Shown here piece by piece: positions 54,119-62,799 of a stretch of 64,000 bases of DNA; the first letter of the stretch is position 1, and every line of letters begins with the position of its first letter. This DNA is from CANNDT01 sp945876205. Lineage in GTDB: Bacteria > Acidobacteriota > Vicinamibacteria > Vicinamibacterales > UBA2999. The position numbers and the translations under genes were made by a program. The notes under the pieces are model-generated. The model made no database searches. It was not told the origin of the DNA and saw nothing but the letters and a program-made list of their open reading frames with translations. Where the stretch lies: NCBI GenBank assembly GCA_947503365.1, contig CANNDT010000004.1, positions 32,069 through 96,068 on the forward strand, given 5' to 3'.

Positions 54119-57100
54119 ATGGCCACGGCTACCTCCCTCACGCTTCGCGCGCTGTTCAGCCAGGCGATCGCGCGCACCGGCCTGGACCGGCTCGCGCCGG
54201 TCACCGCCGGACTCACCCCCGCCGCTAAAGCGCTGGCAGCGGTCGGCGCGGCACGTACCGCCGCCGGCGTGACGCTGCTCGTCGTGCCCACGGACAAGGA
54301 CGTGGAGCAGCTTACGGCGGACGCGCGCTTCTTTTACGCCGCGCTTGAGGGCGCGGCGGCTGACGTTGTCGAACGGGCCGTCCTCCCGTTCCCGTCGCTC
54401 CAGGTCGATCCATATCGCGGTATGACCCCGCACTTCCGGGTGGCGTCGGCGCGTGCCAGGGCACTGCACGCCGCGGCCACCGGCACCGCCCGCCTGATCG
54501 TGGCCTCCGCTGCGGCCCTGCTGCCACGCGTCAGTGCGCCGGCGCGATTGTTGAGCGCCTCGAAGGAGATTCGTTCGGGCTCCGAGATCGAGCCGCTGGC
54601 GCTCGCCGACCTGCTCGTGGACGCCGGCTTCACCCGGGAGGATCCGGTCGACGAGCACGGCTCCTTCACCGTTCGGGGGGGCATCCTCGACGTCTTCGCC
54701 GCGGGCGACACCGAGCCGGTGCGTATCGAGTTTGTCGGTGACATGGTCGAGTCCCTCCGCCGCTTCGATCCCGGCACTCAGCGCTCGACCGGCGCGATCG
54801 ATCAGCTCCTCATCGTCCCGGTTCGTGAGCGGTTCGAAGACGATGACAACACGGTCTCCGTCGTCGACTTCCTGGCGACGATTGGCGCCGTGCGGCTGGT
54901 GCTCTCGGAAGGCGAACAGGTCGGCGAGCAGGCGCGCAAGGTCCGGGACCAGCTCGACGCCAGCTTCACCGATGCGGTGGCGCGCGGTCAGGTGCTCGCC
55001 CTGCCACCGATGCAGGCATTCGTGACCTGGGAGGAGCTCGAGCCACGCGTGACGGCCGCGCCACGGTTGGAGGAGCTGGCGATCGACGATGACGTCTCCG
55101 TACGCCACGTCCGTTGCCAGCCCTCGATGGAGTTTCGCGGGCGCGTCAACGACTGGATCGGCGATGTCCGGCAATCGCGCGAGCGAGGCGACACCGTGCT
55201 CTTCGTCGCCGAAAGCGTCGGGCGGGCGGAGCGGACGGTCGAGATCCTTCAGGAATACGACGTCGTCGCGATCCCCGTCGAGCGGGCTGAGGACGCGCAT
55301 GCGGCAGCGGTACTCGTGGCGGTCGGATCGCTGTCGCGGGGATTCCGCCTCGCGGCGCCGGCCGTGTCAGGCGAGGGCGAAACGGCGCTCCAGATCTATG
55401 CCGAGACCGACGTCTTCGAGGAGGAACGCCGCGCGCCGGAAAAGCGCAACCTCGCGAAGACCTTCCTCTCTGACCTTCGCGATCTGAAGGTCGGCGATCT
55501 CGTCGTGCACATCGACCACGGCATCGGCGAGTTCGTCGGTCTCAAGCAGATCCATCCGGCTGGCCGGGCCTTCGGCGCTGCCGCGCCGGAGAGGCAGGAA
55601 TTTCTCGAGCTTCGGTACCACGGCGACGACAAGCTGTTTGTGCCCGTCGAACGCCTCGACCTGATTCAGAAGTACACCGGCGGCACCCGGCCCGCGCTCG
55701 ACAAGCTCGGCGGCACCACCTGGGAAAAGGCGAAGACCCGCGTCAAGAAGGCGATGCGGGACATGGCGGAGGAGCTCCTCAAGCTCTACGCCCAGCGCAA
55801 GGCTGTTCCAGGCCACGCGTTTGCGCCGGACACTCACTGGCAGGAGGAGTTTGAGGGCGCGTTCCCCTATGAGCTGACGCCGGACCAGGCGACAGCGGTG
55901 GCCGAGATCAAGAAAGACATGGAGTCGTCGCAGCCGATGGATCGGCTCCTGTGCGGCGATGTCGGCTACGGCAAGACCGAGGTCGCGCTGCGCGCTGCGT
56001 TCAAGGCGGTGATGGACGGCAAGCAGTGCGCCTTTCTGGCGCCCACCACCGTGCTCGCGTTCCAGCACGCCAAGACGTTGCGCGAGCGCTTCGCCGGGTT
56101 CCCGGTCGCCATCGACGTCGTCAACCGCTTTCGCTCCGCGCAGGAGACGAAAGAGATTCTCGCCGGTGCGGCGTCCGGAAAGATCGACATCGTCGTCGGT
56201 ACCCATCGCCTGCTCTCGAAAGACGTCGTCTTCAAGGATCTTGGTCTGCTCGTCGTTGACGAAGAGCAGCGGTTCGGCGTCGCCCACAAGGAGCGCATCA
56301 AGCAGATGCGCAAGAAGGTCGACGTGCTGACGATGACGGCGACGCCGATTCCGAGAACGCTGAACATGTCGCTCGTCGGCATTCGCGACATGTCGATCAT
56401 CGAGACGCCGCCCAAGGATCGCCTGTCAATCCAGACCAACGTCGTCAAGTTCGATGCGCCGGTGATCGAGCGCGCGGTCAAGAACGAGCTGGCCCGCGGC
56501 GGGCAGGTCTATTTCGTGCACAACCGCGTCGAGTCGATTTTCTCAATCGGGGCGCTCCTGCAACGCCTGGTGCCGGACGCGAAGATCGCGATCGGCCACG
56601 GCCAGATGGGCGAGCACGAGCTGGAGAAGGCGATGCTCAGCTTTGTCGAGCGGCGTGCCGATATCCTCCTGTCGACCACCATCGTCGAGAACGGGCTCGA
56701 CATTCCCAACGCGAACACGATCATCATCAACCGCGCCGATCGGTACGGCCTGGCGCAGTTGTACCAGCTGCGCGGCCGCGTCGGCCGGTCCGACCGTCCC
56801 GCCTACGCCTACCTGCTGATCCCGCCGCAGGAATCGCTGTCGCCGGTGGCGCGCAAACGACTGGCCGCGATCAAGGAGTTCAGCGACCTCGGCTCCGGAT
56901 TCCGCGTCGCCGCGCTCGACCTCGAGATCCGCGGTGCCGGGAACCTCCTCGGCGGCGAGCAGAGCGGCCACATCGATGCCGTCGGCTTCGAGATGTACAT
57001 GAAGCTGCTCGAGGAGACCGTCCGCGAGCTGAAGGGCGAGGAGATCGAAGACGACCTGCGGGCCACGGTCAACCTGCGTGTCGACATGAAGATCGACGAC

Positions 57101-57685
57101 CAGTACGTCCCCGACATGAACCAGCGGCTGATGGTCTACCGGAAAGTCGCCGCGGCCCGCACCGAGACAGAGCTCCAGGGCACGCTCGACGAGATCCAGG
57201 ACCGGTACGGTGACCCGCCGGCCTCGGTCCTCAACCTGGCCGAATATGGCCGGATCCGCATCATGGCCGACCGGCTGGGCGTCGAGACCATCGACCGGGA
57301 AGGCCGTCTCGTCGTCATTAGATTCAGACAGAACGCGAAGATCGACCCCGTCAGGCTCGTCAAGCTGGTCCATGAGTGGCCCGGGGCGGTGCTGGTACCA
57401 CCGGTTTCCCTGAAATTGGACCTCGATGCCGCCGGTCGCGAGCCTGACAAGGCTCGCGCTACAGCAAAGCCGCCGGCCGGGAAGCCCGGGTCCCCTGTAG
57501 GGCGGACCTTGTCAGGTCCGCCGAAAACGACCAGAGCACCCTCCTGGTGGACGGCTCGGGCCACGACTGGTGAGGTCACGGCGGGATTTACCAAAGAAGA
57601 GATCCTCCGGAAGCCCGAGGTCGACCCCAGGGCTGAGGGTGGGATGTTCTCGCGGCTGGAGGGCCTCCTGAGGGCGCTTTCGTAG
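54119..57685 (+). CDS. mfd: Transcription-repair coupling factor Mfd
   Basis: This 1188-residue translocase removes stalled RNA polymerase and recruits UvrA. It has a UvrB-like N-terminal half, the CarD-like polymerase-binding domain (DLVVHIDHGIGEFVGLKQI, about 460-478), helicase Walker A GDVGYGKTE near 613, DEEQ in VVDEEQRFG near 712, and the TRCF C-terminal domain. The start is the ATG 54119 (MATATSLTLRALF). An extra segment at about residues 1107-1135 is encoded by two REP-like palindromes. Confidence 0.95.
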   Translation: MATATSLTLRALFSQAIARTGLDRLAPVTAGLTPAAKALAAVGAARTAAGVTLLVVPTDKDVEQLTADARFFYAALEGAAADVVERAVLPFPSLQVDPYRGMTPHFRVASARARALHAAATGTARLIVASAAALLPRVSAPARLLSASKEIRSGSEIEPLALADLLVDAGFTREDPVDEHGSFTVRGGILDVFAAGDTEPVRIEFVGDMVESLRRFDPGTQRSTGAIDQLLIVPVRERFEDDDNTVSVVDFLATIGAVRLVLSEGEQVGEQARKVRDQLDASFTDAVARGQVLALPPMQAFVTWEELEPRVTAAPRLEELAIDDDVSVRHVRCQPSMEFRGRVNDWIGDVRQSRERGDTVLFVAESVGRAERTVEILQEYDVVAIPVERAEDAHAAAVLVAVGSLSRGFRLAAPAVSGEGETALQIYAETDVFEEERRAPEKRNLAKTFLSDLRDLKVGDLVVHIDHGIGEFVGLKQIHPAGRAFGAAAPERQEFLELRYHGDDKLFVPVERLDLIQKYTGGTRPALDKLGGTTWEKAKTRVKKAMRDMAEELLKLYAQRKAVPGHAFAPDTHWQEEFEGAFPYELTPDQATAVAEIKKDMESSQPMDRLLCGDVGYGKTEVALRAAFKAVMDGKQCAFLAPTTVLAFQHAKTLRERFAGFPVAIDVVNRFRSAQETKEILAGAASGKIDIVVGTHRLLSKDVVFKDLGLLVVDEEQRFGVAHKERIKQMRKKVDVLTMTATPIPRTLNMSLVGIRDMSIIETPPKDRLSIQTNVVKFDAPVIERAVKNELARGGQVYFVHNRVESIFSIGALLQRLVPDAKIAIGHGQMGEHELEKAMLSFVERRADILLSTTIVENGLDIPNANTIIINRADRYGLAQLYQLRGRVGRSDRPAYAYLLIPPQESLSPVARKRLAAIKEFSDLGSGFRVAALDLEIRGAGNLLGGEQSGHIDAVGFEMYMKLLEETVRELKGEEIEDDLRATVNLRVDMKIDDQYVPDMNQRLMVYRKVAAARTETELQGTLDEIQDRYGDPPASVLNLAEYGRIRIMADRLGVETIDREGRLVVIRFRQNAKIDPVRLVKLVHEWPGAVLVPPVSLKLDLDAAGREPDKARATAKPPAGKPGSPVGRTLSGPPKTTRAPSWWTARATTGEVTAGFTKEEILRKPEVDPRAEGGMFSRLEGLLRALS
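57438..57522. repeat. Inverted REP-like pair inside mfd
   Basis: A minus-oriented element (57438-57462, head GTAG, stem GCGAGCCT/AGGCTCGC) and a plus-oriented one (57497-57522, head GTAG, stem GGCGGACCT/AGGTCCGCC) are separated by 34 bases and read in frame in the C-terminal tail. Confidence 0.88.
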
Positions 57686-57705
57686 CTTCCGGGTTGAGCC
57701 GGAAG
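57682..57705 (+). repeat. REP-like palindrome at the mfd stop
   Basis: Head GTAG (57682-57685) supplies the mfd TAG stop. The stem CTTCCGG/CCGGAAG surrounds a GTTGAG loop. Confidence 0.75.
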
Positions 57706-57736
57706 GCAGTAAAATTTTGTGTTCTAAGGAAATATC

Positions 57737-58804
57737 ATGACCAAGCGACTTTGGGCCGGCCTCGCGACGGCTCTTCTCCTCATCGCGCCGCTGTCCGCCC
57801 AGGTCGTCGAACAGGTCCTGGTGCGCATCAACGGTGACATCCTCACCAAGACCGAATTCGAGACGCGGCAGGTGGCGCTCCTTCGGAGCCGCCCAGAGCT
57901 GGCCAACGTCAACCCCGAGAGTGACGAGCTGAAGAAGGCGATCCAGGAAGTGACGCCGCAGCTGGTGCTCGACGCGGTCGACGAGCTGCTGATGGTCCAG
58001 CGTGGCCGCGAACTCGGCTTTGTCATGGGCGACGAGCAGTTCAACAGCATCCTCGCCAACATCAAGAAACAGAACAACCTCGAAGACGACGCGCGGTTTG
58101 CCGCGGCGTTGAAGTCTGAGTCGATGACCCTCGCCGACCTGCGCAAGAGCCTCGAGAAGCAGATGCTCGTCTCGCGCGTCACGCAGACCGAGGTGGTCGC
58201 CAAGGTCACGATCACCGAGGACGAGGCCAAGGCGTACTACGACTCCCATCAGAAGGACTTCAGCACGCCGGCGTCGCTCACACTGCGGGAGATTCTGGTC
58301 GAGGTGCCGACCAGCGACCGTGGCGTCAACGCCGCGCAGGACGAAGCGGCGAAGGAAACGGCGCGGGGTTTGCGCAGCCGGTTGCTCGCCGGCGAGCCGT
58401 TCGCCCGTCTCGCTGGAGAAGTCTCTGACTCGGGCTCGAAGGCCAACGGCGGCCTCATCGGTCCGATCAGCTATGACGAGCTGGCGCCGGCGCTCCAGAC
58501 GCTCCTCGATGGCATGAAGGTCGGCGACATTTCCGAGCCGATCCGCACGACCCGCGGCTACCAGCTGCTCAAGCTCGAGGAGCGCGCCGCGGTCACGGTC
58601 AAGACGTTCGAGGAGGCGCGCAACGACATCGGCGACAAGGTCGGCGAGGTGAAGATGGGCGCCGAGCGTGCGAAATATGTCGACAAGCTGCGCGCGGAAG
58701 CGACGATCGTCTGGCGCAACGACGAGCTGAAGAAGGCCTACGAGCAGGCGCTCGCCCAGAGGCAGGCCTCAGGGTCCACGCCTCAGACCTCAGCACAGAA
58801 CTGA
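57737..58804 (+). CDS. Periplasmic SurA/PpiC-type peptidyl-prolyl isomerase and chaperone
   Basis: This 355-residue protein has a signal peptide (MTKRLWAGLATALLLIAPLSA) and a SurA_N-like helical chaperone region (INGDILTKTEFETRQ). A single parvulin domain lies at about 170-275 (SLTLREILVEVP to GYQLLKLEER, with GGLIGPISYDEL). It would assist outer-membrane protein folding. AAGGAA lies 5 bases before the ATG. The last dozen residues (ASGSTPQTSAQN) come from a CCTCAG repeat. It is followed by the NusG-like gene 3 bp later. Confidence 0.88.
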   Translation: MTKRLWAGLATALLLIAPLSAQVVEQVLVRINGDILTKTEFETRQVALLRSRPELANVNPESDELKKAIQEVTPQLVLDAVDELLMVQRGRELGFVMGDEQFNSILANIKKQNNLEDDARFAAALKSESMTLADLRKSLEKQMLVSRVTQTEVVAKVTITEDEAKAYYDSHQKDFSTPASLTLREILVEVPTSDRGVNAAQDEAAKETARGLRSRLLAGEPFARLAGEVSDSGSKANGGLIGPISYDELAPALQTLLDGMKVGDISEPIRTTRGYQLLKLEERAAVTVKTFEEARNDIGDKVGEVKMGAERAKYVDKLRAEATIVWRNDELKKAYEQALAQRQASGSTPQTSAQN

Positions 58805-58807
58805 CGC

Positions 58808-59335
58808 ATGCTCGATGCATCCCAGGTCCTGCCCGCCACCGACGCCGACGTCCAGTGGTTCGCGCTCTGGACGCGGTCGCGGCATGAGCAGGTCGTGCGG
58901 GAGCAGCTTGAGCAGAAGCACATTGAAGCCTTCCTGCCGACGATCACGCGCTGGAGCCGCTGGAAGGATCGCAAGAAGAAGATCGACTGGCCGCTGTTTC
59001 CCGGCTACTGTTTCGCGCGCTTCAATACCCGCGAGCGGCTTCCCGTCCTCAAGTGCGTCGGCGTTGTGAACATCGTCGCGGTGCAAGGCGAACCCGCCGC
59101 GATTCCCGACCACGAGATCGAAGGCATTCGCCAGCTCGTCGGCAGCGAACTCGCCTATGACCCCTGCCCGTTCATTCACGAGGGGATGCAGGTCGAAGTG
59201 ATGCACGGTCCGCTGACCGGCGTGGTCGGTCGCCTGATCCGCAAGAACGAGAAAGCGCGCCTGGTGCTGGCCGTCGACCTGATCGGCCAGGCCGTGAGCG
59301 TCGAAGTCGACGCCGCCGACGTCCGTGCGTATTAG
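58808..59335 (+). CDS. NusG-like transcription antiterminator, UpxY family
   Basis: This 175-residue protein has an NGN domain (WFALWTRSRHEQVVREQLEQ, then FLPTITRWSRWKDRKKKIDW and PLFPGYCFARF) and a C-terminal KOW domain (FIHEGMQVEVMHGPLTGVVG). The WFALWTRSRHE start and basic middle are typical of UpxY/RfaH-like specialised NusG paralogues that read through terminators in polysaccharide operons. It could act on the heptose and polysaccharide genes nearby; that is an inference. Confidence 0.85.
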   Translation: MLDASQVLPATDADVQWFALWTRSRHEQVVREQLEQKHIEAFLPTITRWSRWKDRKKKIDWPLFPGYCFARFNTRERLPVLKCVGVVNIVAVQGEPAAIPDHEIEGIRQLVGSELAYDPCPFIHEGMQVEVMHGPLTGVVGRLIRKNEKARLVLAVDLIGQAVSVEVDAADVRAY

Positions 59336-59421
59336 CCACGAAAATCACGAAACCGTCGAAATTCACGAAAACCCTTTGGACCAAGATTTCGTGTATTTCA
59401 AGTCTTTCGTGCATTTCGTGG
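59336..59421. repeat. Long imperfect inverted repeat of CACGAAA units
   Basis: The left arm (59336-59372) starts CCACGAAAATCACGAAA and the right arm (59384-59421) ends TTTCGTGCATTTCGTGG. The outer 17 bases match at 15 positions and an inner block of 15 at 13, with a loop of about 11 bases. It begins just after the NusG-like stop and may form a long hairpin that limits read-through into dusB. Confidence 0.75.
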
Positions 59422-59434
59422 TTAAGGGACTCCA

Positions 59435-60502
59435 ATGAAGATCGGTAACGTCACGCTGCCCTCGCCGTATGTCATCGCGCCGATGGCGGGGATGACCGAC
59501 ACGGCATTTCGCCGCCTCGTGAAACGGCATGGCGGCTGCGGCCTCGTGGTGACCGAGATGGTGTCGAGCGAAGGGCTCGTGCGCGGCATCGATCGCACGC
59601 TCGAATACGCCGAGTACACCGAGGAAGAGCGTCCGGTGTCCATCCAGATCTTCGGCGGCGACCCCGACAAGATGGCGGCTGCCGCGCAGATTGTCGAGGG
59701 CATGGGCGCCGACATCGTCGATGTCAACATGGGCTGCCCCGTACCCAAGATCGCCAAACATAACGCCGGCTGCAGCCTGATGCGGGAGCCGGAGCACGCG
59801 GCCGCCGTGATCGGCGCGATGGCGAAGTCGGTGAAGATTCCGGTGACGGTGAAGATGCGGGCCGGCTGGAACGACGGATCGCGCAACGCGCCCGAGCTCG
59901 CGCGCCGTGTGCAGGATGCGGGCGCCGCGGCGGTGACGATCCATGGACGGACGGCGGAACAGTCGTACGCCGGCTCCGCCGACTGGGATCTGGTCGCGCA
60001 GGTCGCCGGCGACCTCGAGATCCCCGTGTTCGGGAGCGGCGACTGTGTCGAGCCCGGGCAGATCGTCGAGCGGATGTCGTACGTGGCGGCCGGCTTCAGT
60101 CGGCCCATCTCTGGCGTGCTCGTCGGCAGAGGCGTGCTGCGCAATCCGTGGATCCTGGCGCAGGCCGCCGACCTCGCCGCGGGGCGCCCCGCGCGCGAAG
60201 TGACGATGGAGGAACGAGGGCAGTTCTTGCTGGACTACATCGACCTGCTGGAGAACGAGCGCGTCCACGAGCCGAAGGGCTTCCGGCACACTCCCCCTTC
60301 CCCCTTCCTCCCTTCCCCCTTCCCCCTGTCTGTTCGTTCCCACGACAAGTGGGTGATCAACAAGACGCGCGCGCTGATGTCCTGGTATTCAAAAGGCCTC
60401 GACGGCGGCTCGCAGCTCCGCGTGCGCATCAACAGCGCCGGGAGTCTCGGGCACCTGCGTGAGACGATCGAGGAGTTCTTCATGCTGGTACCGACGGCGT
60501 GA
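59435..60502 (+). CDS. dusB: tRNA-dihydrouridine synthase, DusB family
   Basis: This 355-residue FMN enzyme reduces uridines in tRNA. Landmarks are VIAPMAGMTDTAFRRL, DVNMGCPVPKIAKHNAGCSL (catalytic-loop cysteines), VTVKMRAGWND and ITIHGRT-like TIHGRTAEQSYAGSADW. Two inserts are visible: VAAGFSRP (about 217-224), encoded by a REP-like element, and a proline-rich PPSPFLPSPFPLS (about 287-299) from a C/T tract. The stop overlaps gmhA (GTGA). Confidence 0.94.
   Translation: MKIGNVTLPSPYVIAPMAGMTDTAFRRLVKRHGGCGLVVTEMVSSEGLVRGIDRTLEYAEYTEEERPVSIQIFGGDPDKMAAAAQIVEGMGADIVDVNMGCPVPKIAKHNAGCSLMREPEHAAAVIGAMAKSVKIPVTVKMRAGWNDGSRNAPELARRVQDAGAAAVTIHGRTAEQSYAGSADWDLVAQVAGDLEIPVFGSGDCVEPGQIVERMSYVAAGFSRPISGVLVGRGVLRNPWILAQAADLAAGRPAREVTMEERGQFLLDYIDLLENERVHEPKGFRHTPPSPFLPSPFPLSVRSHDKWVINKTRALMSWYSKGLDGGSQLRVRINSAGSLGHLRETIEEFFMLVPTA
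60083..60105 (+). repeat. REP-like palindrome inside dusB
   Basis: Head GTGG, stem GGCCGGCT/AGTCGGCC with one G-T mismatch. It is read in the same frame as the plus element in mnmE, giving xxxFSRP peptides in both. Confidence 0.8.
60291..60338. repeat. C/T-rich tract inside dusB
   Basis: Iterated CCCCCTTC/CCTTCCC units in frame encode a proline, serine and phenylalanine stretch absent from the conserved family core. Confidence 0.7.
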
Positions 60503-61068
60503 GCGAGTTCGAAGGCCTCCTCATCCAGGTGTCCGACCATCTGCGGGCGCTCGCGTCGACCTCGTATCCTGCGACAGTCGTCCGCGCCACCGCGCTCCTC
60601 GCCGATGCGATCCGCGCGGGGAACAAGGTGCTGGTGTTCGGCAACGGCGGATCCGCGGCGGATGCGCAGCACATCGCCGCCGAGCTCGTCGGCCGCTTTG
60701 CGCGTCCACGCGCTCCGATGGCGGCTCTGGCGCTCGCGACCAACCAGGCCTACCTCACCGCCTGGAGCAACGACGTCAGCTACGACGACGTCTTTGCCCG
60801 CGAGATCGAGGCGATCGGCCGGCCGGGTGACGTGGCGTGGGGTATCTCGACGAGTGGAAATTCGCCGAGCGTCGTCGCCGCCCTCCGTCGCGCACGAGAA
60901 CTTGGCCTCAAGACGATTGCGCTCACCGGGGAAGGTGGTGGAGCGGCTGCGGCCGAGTCAGATGTCCTCCTGGCTGTTCCGCTCACCGAGACGGCGCGCA
61001 TTCAGGAGGTGCACATCATCACTTACCACGCGATCTGCGCCGCGCTCGAGGCTGAACCTCACCCGTAA
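60499..61068 (+). CDS. gmhA: Phosphoheptose isomerase (sedoheptulose-7-phosphate isomerase)
   Basis: This 189-residue SIS-domain protein catalyses the first step of ADP-heptose synthesis. Diagnostic segments are VLVFGNGGSAADAQHIAAELVGRF and GISTSGNSPSVVAAL, with the ending EVHIITYHAICAALE. It starts with GTG overlapping dusB. rfaE2, the adenylyltransferase of the same pathway, is 6 kb upstream on the same strand. Confidence 0.94.
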   Translation: MSEFEGLLIQVSDHLRALASTSYPATVVRATALLADAIRAGNKVLVFGNGGSAADAQHIAAELVGRFARPRAPMAALALATNQAYLTAWSNDVSYDDVFAREIEAIGRPGDVAWGISTSGNSPSVVAALRRARELGLKTIALTGEGGGAAAAESDVLLAVPLTETARIQEVHIITYHAICAALEAEPHP

Positions 61069-61074
61069 TCCCAG

Positions 61075-62613
61075 TTGGCCGCAGTTCCTGACCGGGGTCA
61101 ATCGGGATTGAAATCACTTGCCCGTCTGACGGCGGCGCTCGCGGGACGCGGCGTCCAGGCGCCACGCACACTCGACGAGTTTTTCACCGTGGACGGCATC
61201 GACACCCAGGCGCCCGGACAGGTTGCGCTTGCGCTGGTGAAGAGACTCATTCCCGCCGGCGCCGACGCCGATGAGGCGCTCGACGCCCTGGATGTCCCGC
61301 TCTTTCACCATGCGCTGCGGTTGAGCATCGTCTGCGACGCGTCGTTCGAGCCGCTGTTCCTCGCGGCCCGGCACCGCTTTCTTCGGAGTCTCGCCGATCG
61401 ATCGCTGCGATCAGACCGGCGCCTGAAGATGATGGTGTCGCTGGCGTGCCAGTGCTTCAACAACGAGTACATCTATCCAGTCCCGTCAGACGACCGGCCG
61501 CAGGTCGAACACTTGCGCGCCCGGCTCGAGGACGCGCTCGCGCAAGGTCCGGGCGACATCGACTGCGACGCGTTGGCCGTTTATGCGATGCACGCGCCGC
61601 TGTGGACGCTCCGGCACGCCGAGACGCTCCTCGGCGAGTCTCACTTGCGCACGCACTCCGAGCTCGAGACCCTCATCGTCGGCCAGGTCGCAGCGCATCG
61701 CGACGAGCAACAGACGTTGACCGACATCCGTTCGTTCTCGCTCGGCGATCAACGGACAACCAACGCTGTGCGGCGTCAGTACGAGGAATCGCCCTACCCG
61801 CGCTGGCTTTCCCTGACACTCGAGCGCCCACGACTGCTTGGTGAGACGCTCGCGCGGATTGGCGGAGAGGCGGCCAGGATTCCACCTCGTCCGTTGAACG
61901 TCCTTGTCGCCGGCTGCGGTACCGGCAAGCATCCGATCGCAGTGGCGACCCGGTATAGCGACGTCAGGGTGACCGCAATCGATGTCAGCGCGACGAGTCT
62001 TGGCTACGCCGCGCGCCAGGCCCGGCGGTACAGAGTGTCGAATATCGAGTTTCTTCACGGCGATCTCCTGCATGTCGAGGAACTGGGCATGACGTTCGAC
62101 GTGATTGAGGCCGTAGGCGTGCTGCACCACCTTGAAAGGCCTGAGCACGGGTTGAGGGCCCTGTCCCGCGTACTGAACAAGGACGGGTTCATCAAGCTTG
62201 GCGTGTACAGCCGTCGCGCGAGAACGCACCTCGACGACTTCAGACGGCTCCTCGCAGAGCGTCCCGAGGACGATTGGCGCCAGGTACGGCAGCAGATGCT
62301 CGCGACAGATCTGCCCGGCCGCGATCGGTTGTTGGCGATGCTTGATTTCTACTACTCGAGCGGCTTCCGGGACTTGTTGCGCCACGCCCACGAAGTGGTT
62401 TTCACACCTCGGGAACTCGGGATGCTGCTCAGCGGCCTCGGTCTCTCATTCCTCGGCTACACCAACATAGACGTCGCCGCTCGCGAGGCCTACTGTCGTG
62501 CGTTTCCGCAGGATCTGGAAATGCGCGACCTTGCGCTGGTAGACCAGCACGAGGAAGCGCATCCGCACCTCTTTGCGAGTCTCCAGGTCGGCTGGGTCCG
62601 CCACTCACAGTGA
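61075..62613 (+). CDS. Class I SAM-dependent methyltransferase with a large N-terminal domain
   Basis: This is a protein of about 512 residues. Residues from about 230 hold the linker RRQYEESPYPRW and a methyltransferase core: SAM loop VLVAGCGTGKHPIAVA, acidic beta2 AIDVSATSLGYA, and VIEAVGVLHHLERPEHGL. The first 220 residues are helical and unassigned. The start is a TTG at 61075 or 61111. It may act in surface-glycan or small-molecule methylation; there is no direct evidence. Confidence 0.8.
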   Translation: MAAVPDRGQSGLKSLARLTAALAGRGVQAPRTLDEFFTVDGIDTQAPGQVALALVKRLIPAGADADEALDALDVPLFHHALRLSIVCDASFEPLFLAARHRFLRSLADRSLRSDRRLKMMVSLACQCFNNEYIYPVPSDDRPQVEHLRARLEDALAQGPGDIDCDALAVYAMHAPLWTLRHAETLLGESHLRTHSELETLIVGQVAAHRDEQQTLTDIRSFSLGDQRTTNAVRRQYEESPYPRWLSLTLERPRLLGETLARIGGEAARIPPRPLNVLVAGCGTGKHPIAVATRYSDVRVTAIDVSATSLGYAARQARRYRVSNIEFLHGDLLHVEELGMTFDVIEAVGVLHHLERPEHGLRALSRVLNKDGFIKLGVYSRRARTHLDDFRRLLAERPEDDWRQVRQQMLATDLPGRDRLLAMLDFYYSSGFRDLLRHAHEVVFTPRELGMLLSGLGLSFLGYTNIDVAAREAYCRAFPQDLEMRDLALVDQHEEAHPHLFASLQVGWVRHSQ

Positions 62614-62680
62614 CCATTGAGTACCAAGCAGTGTGTTAGATGCCGTCTCAAGTATCTTCACGGCCTCATCAGTATTCCTC

Positions 62681-62709
62681 TTGACACACAAGACTCTAAA
62701 AAACACAAT
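62681..62709 (+). promoter_or_regulatory. Sigma70 promoter of the NtrC-like gene
   Basis: A perfect TTGACA (62681-62686) and CACAAT (62704-62709) are 17 bases apart in an AT-rich gap (62614-62799). The gap holds no other convincing feature. Confidence 0.5.
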
Positions 62710-62799
62710 GCGCCAACTTCGCAGCGGCTGTCGCTTGAGTCCTATCGACGACCCAGGCCTGCCAGCTGCATTTAGGTAAATGCCAGAACTTGTGATGCT

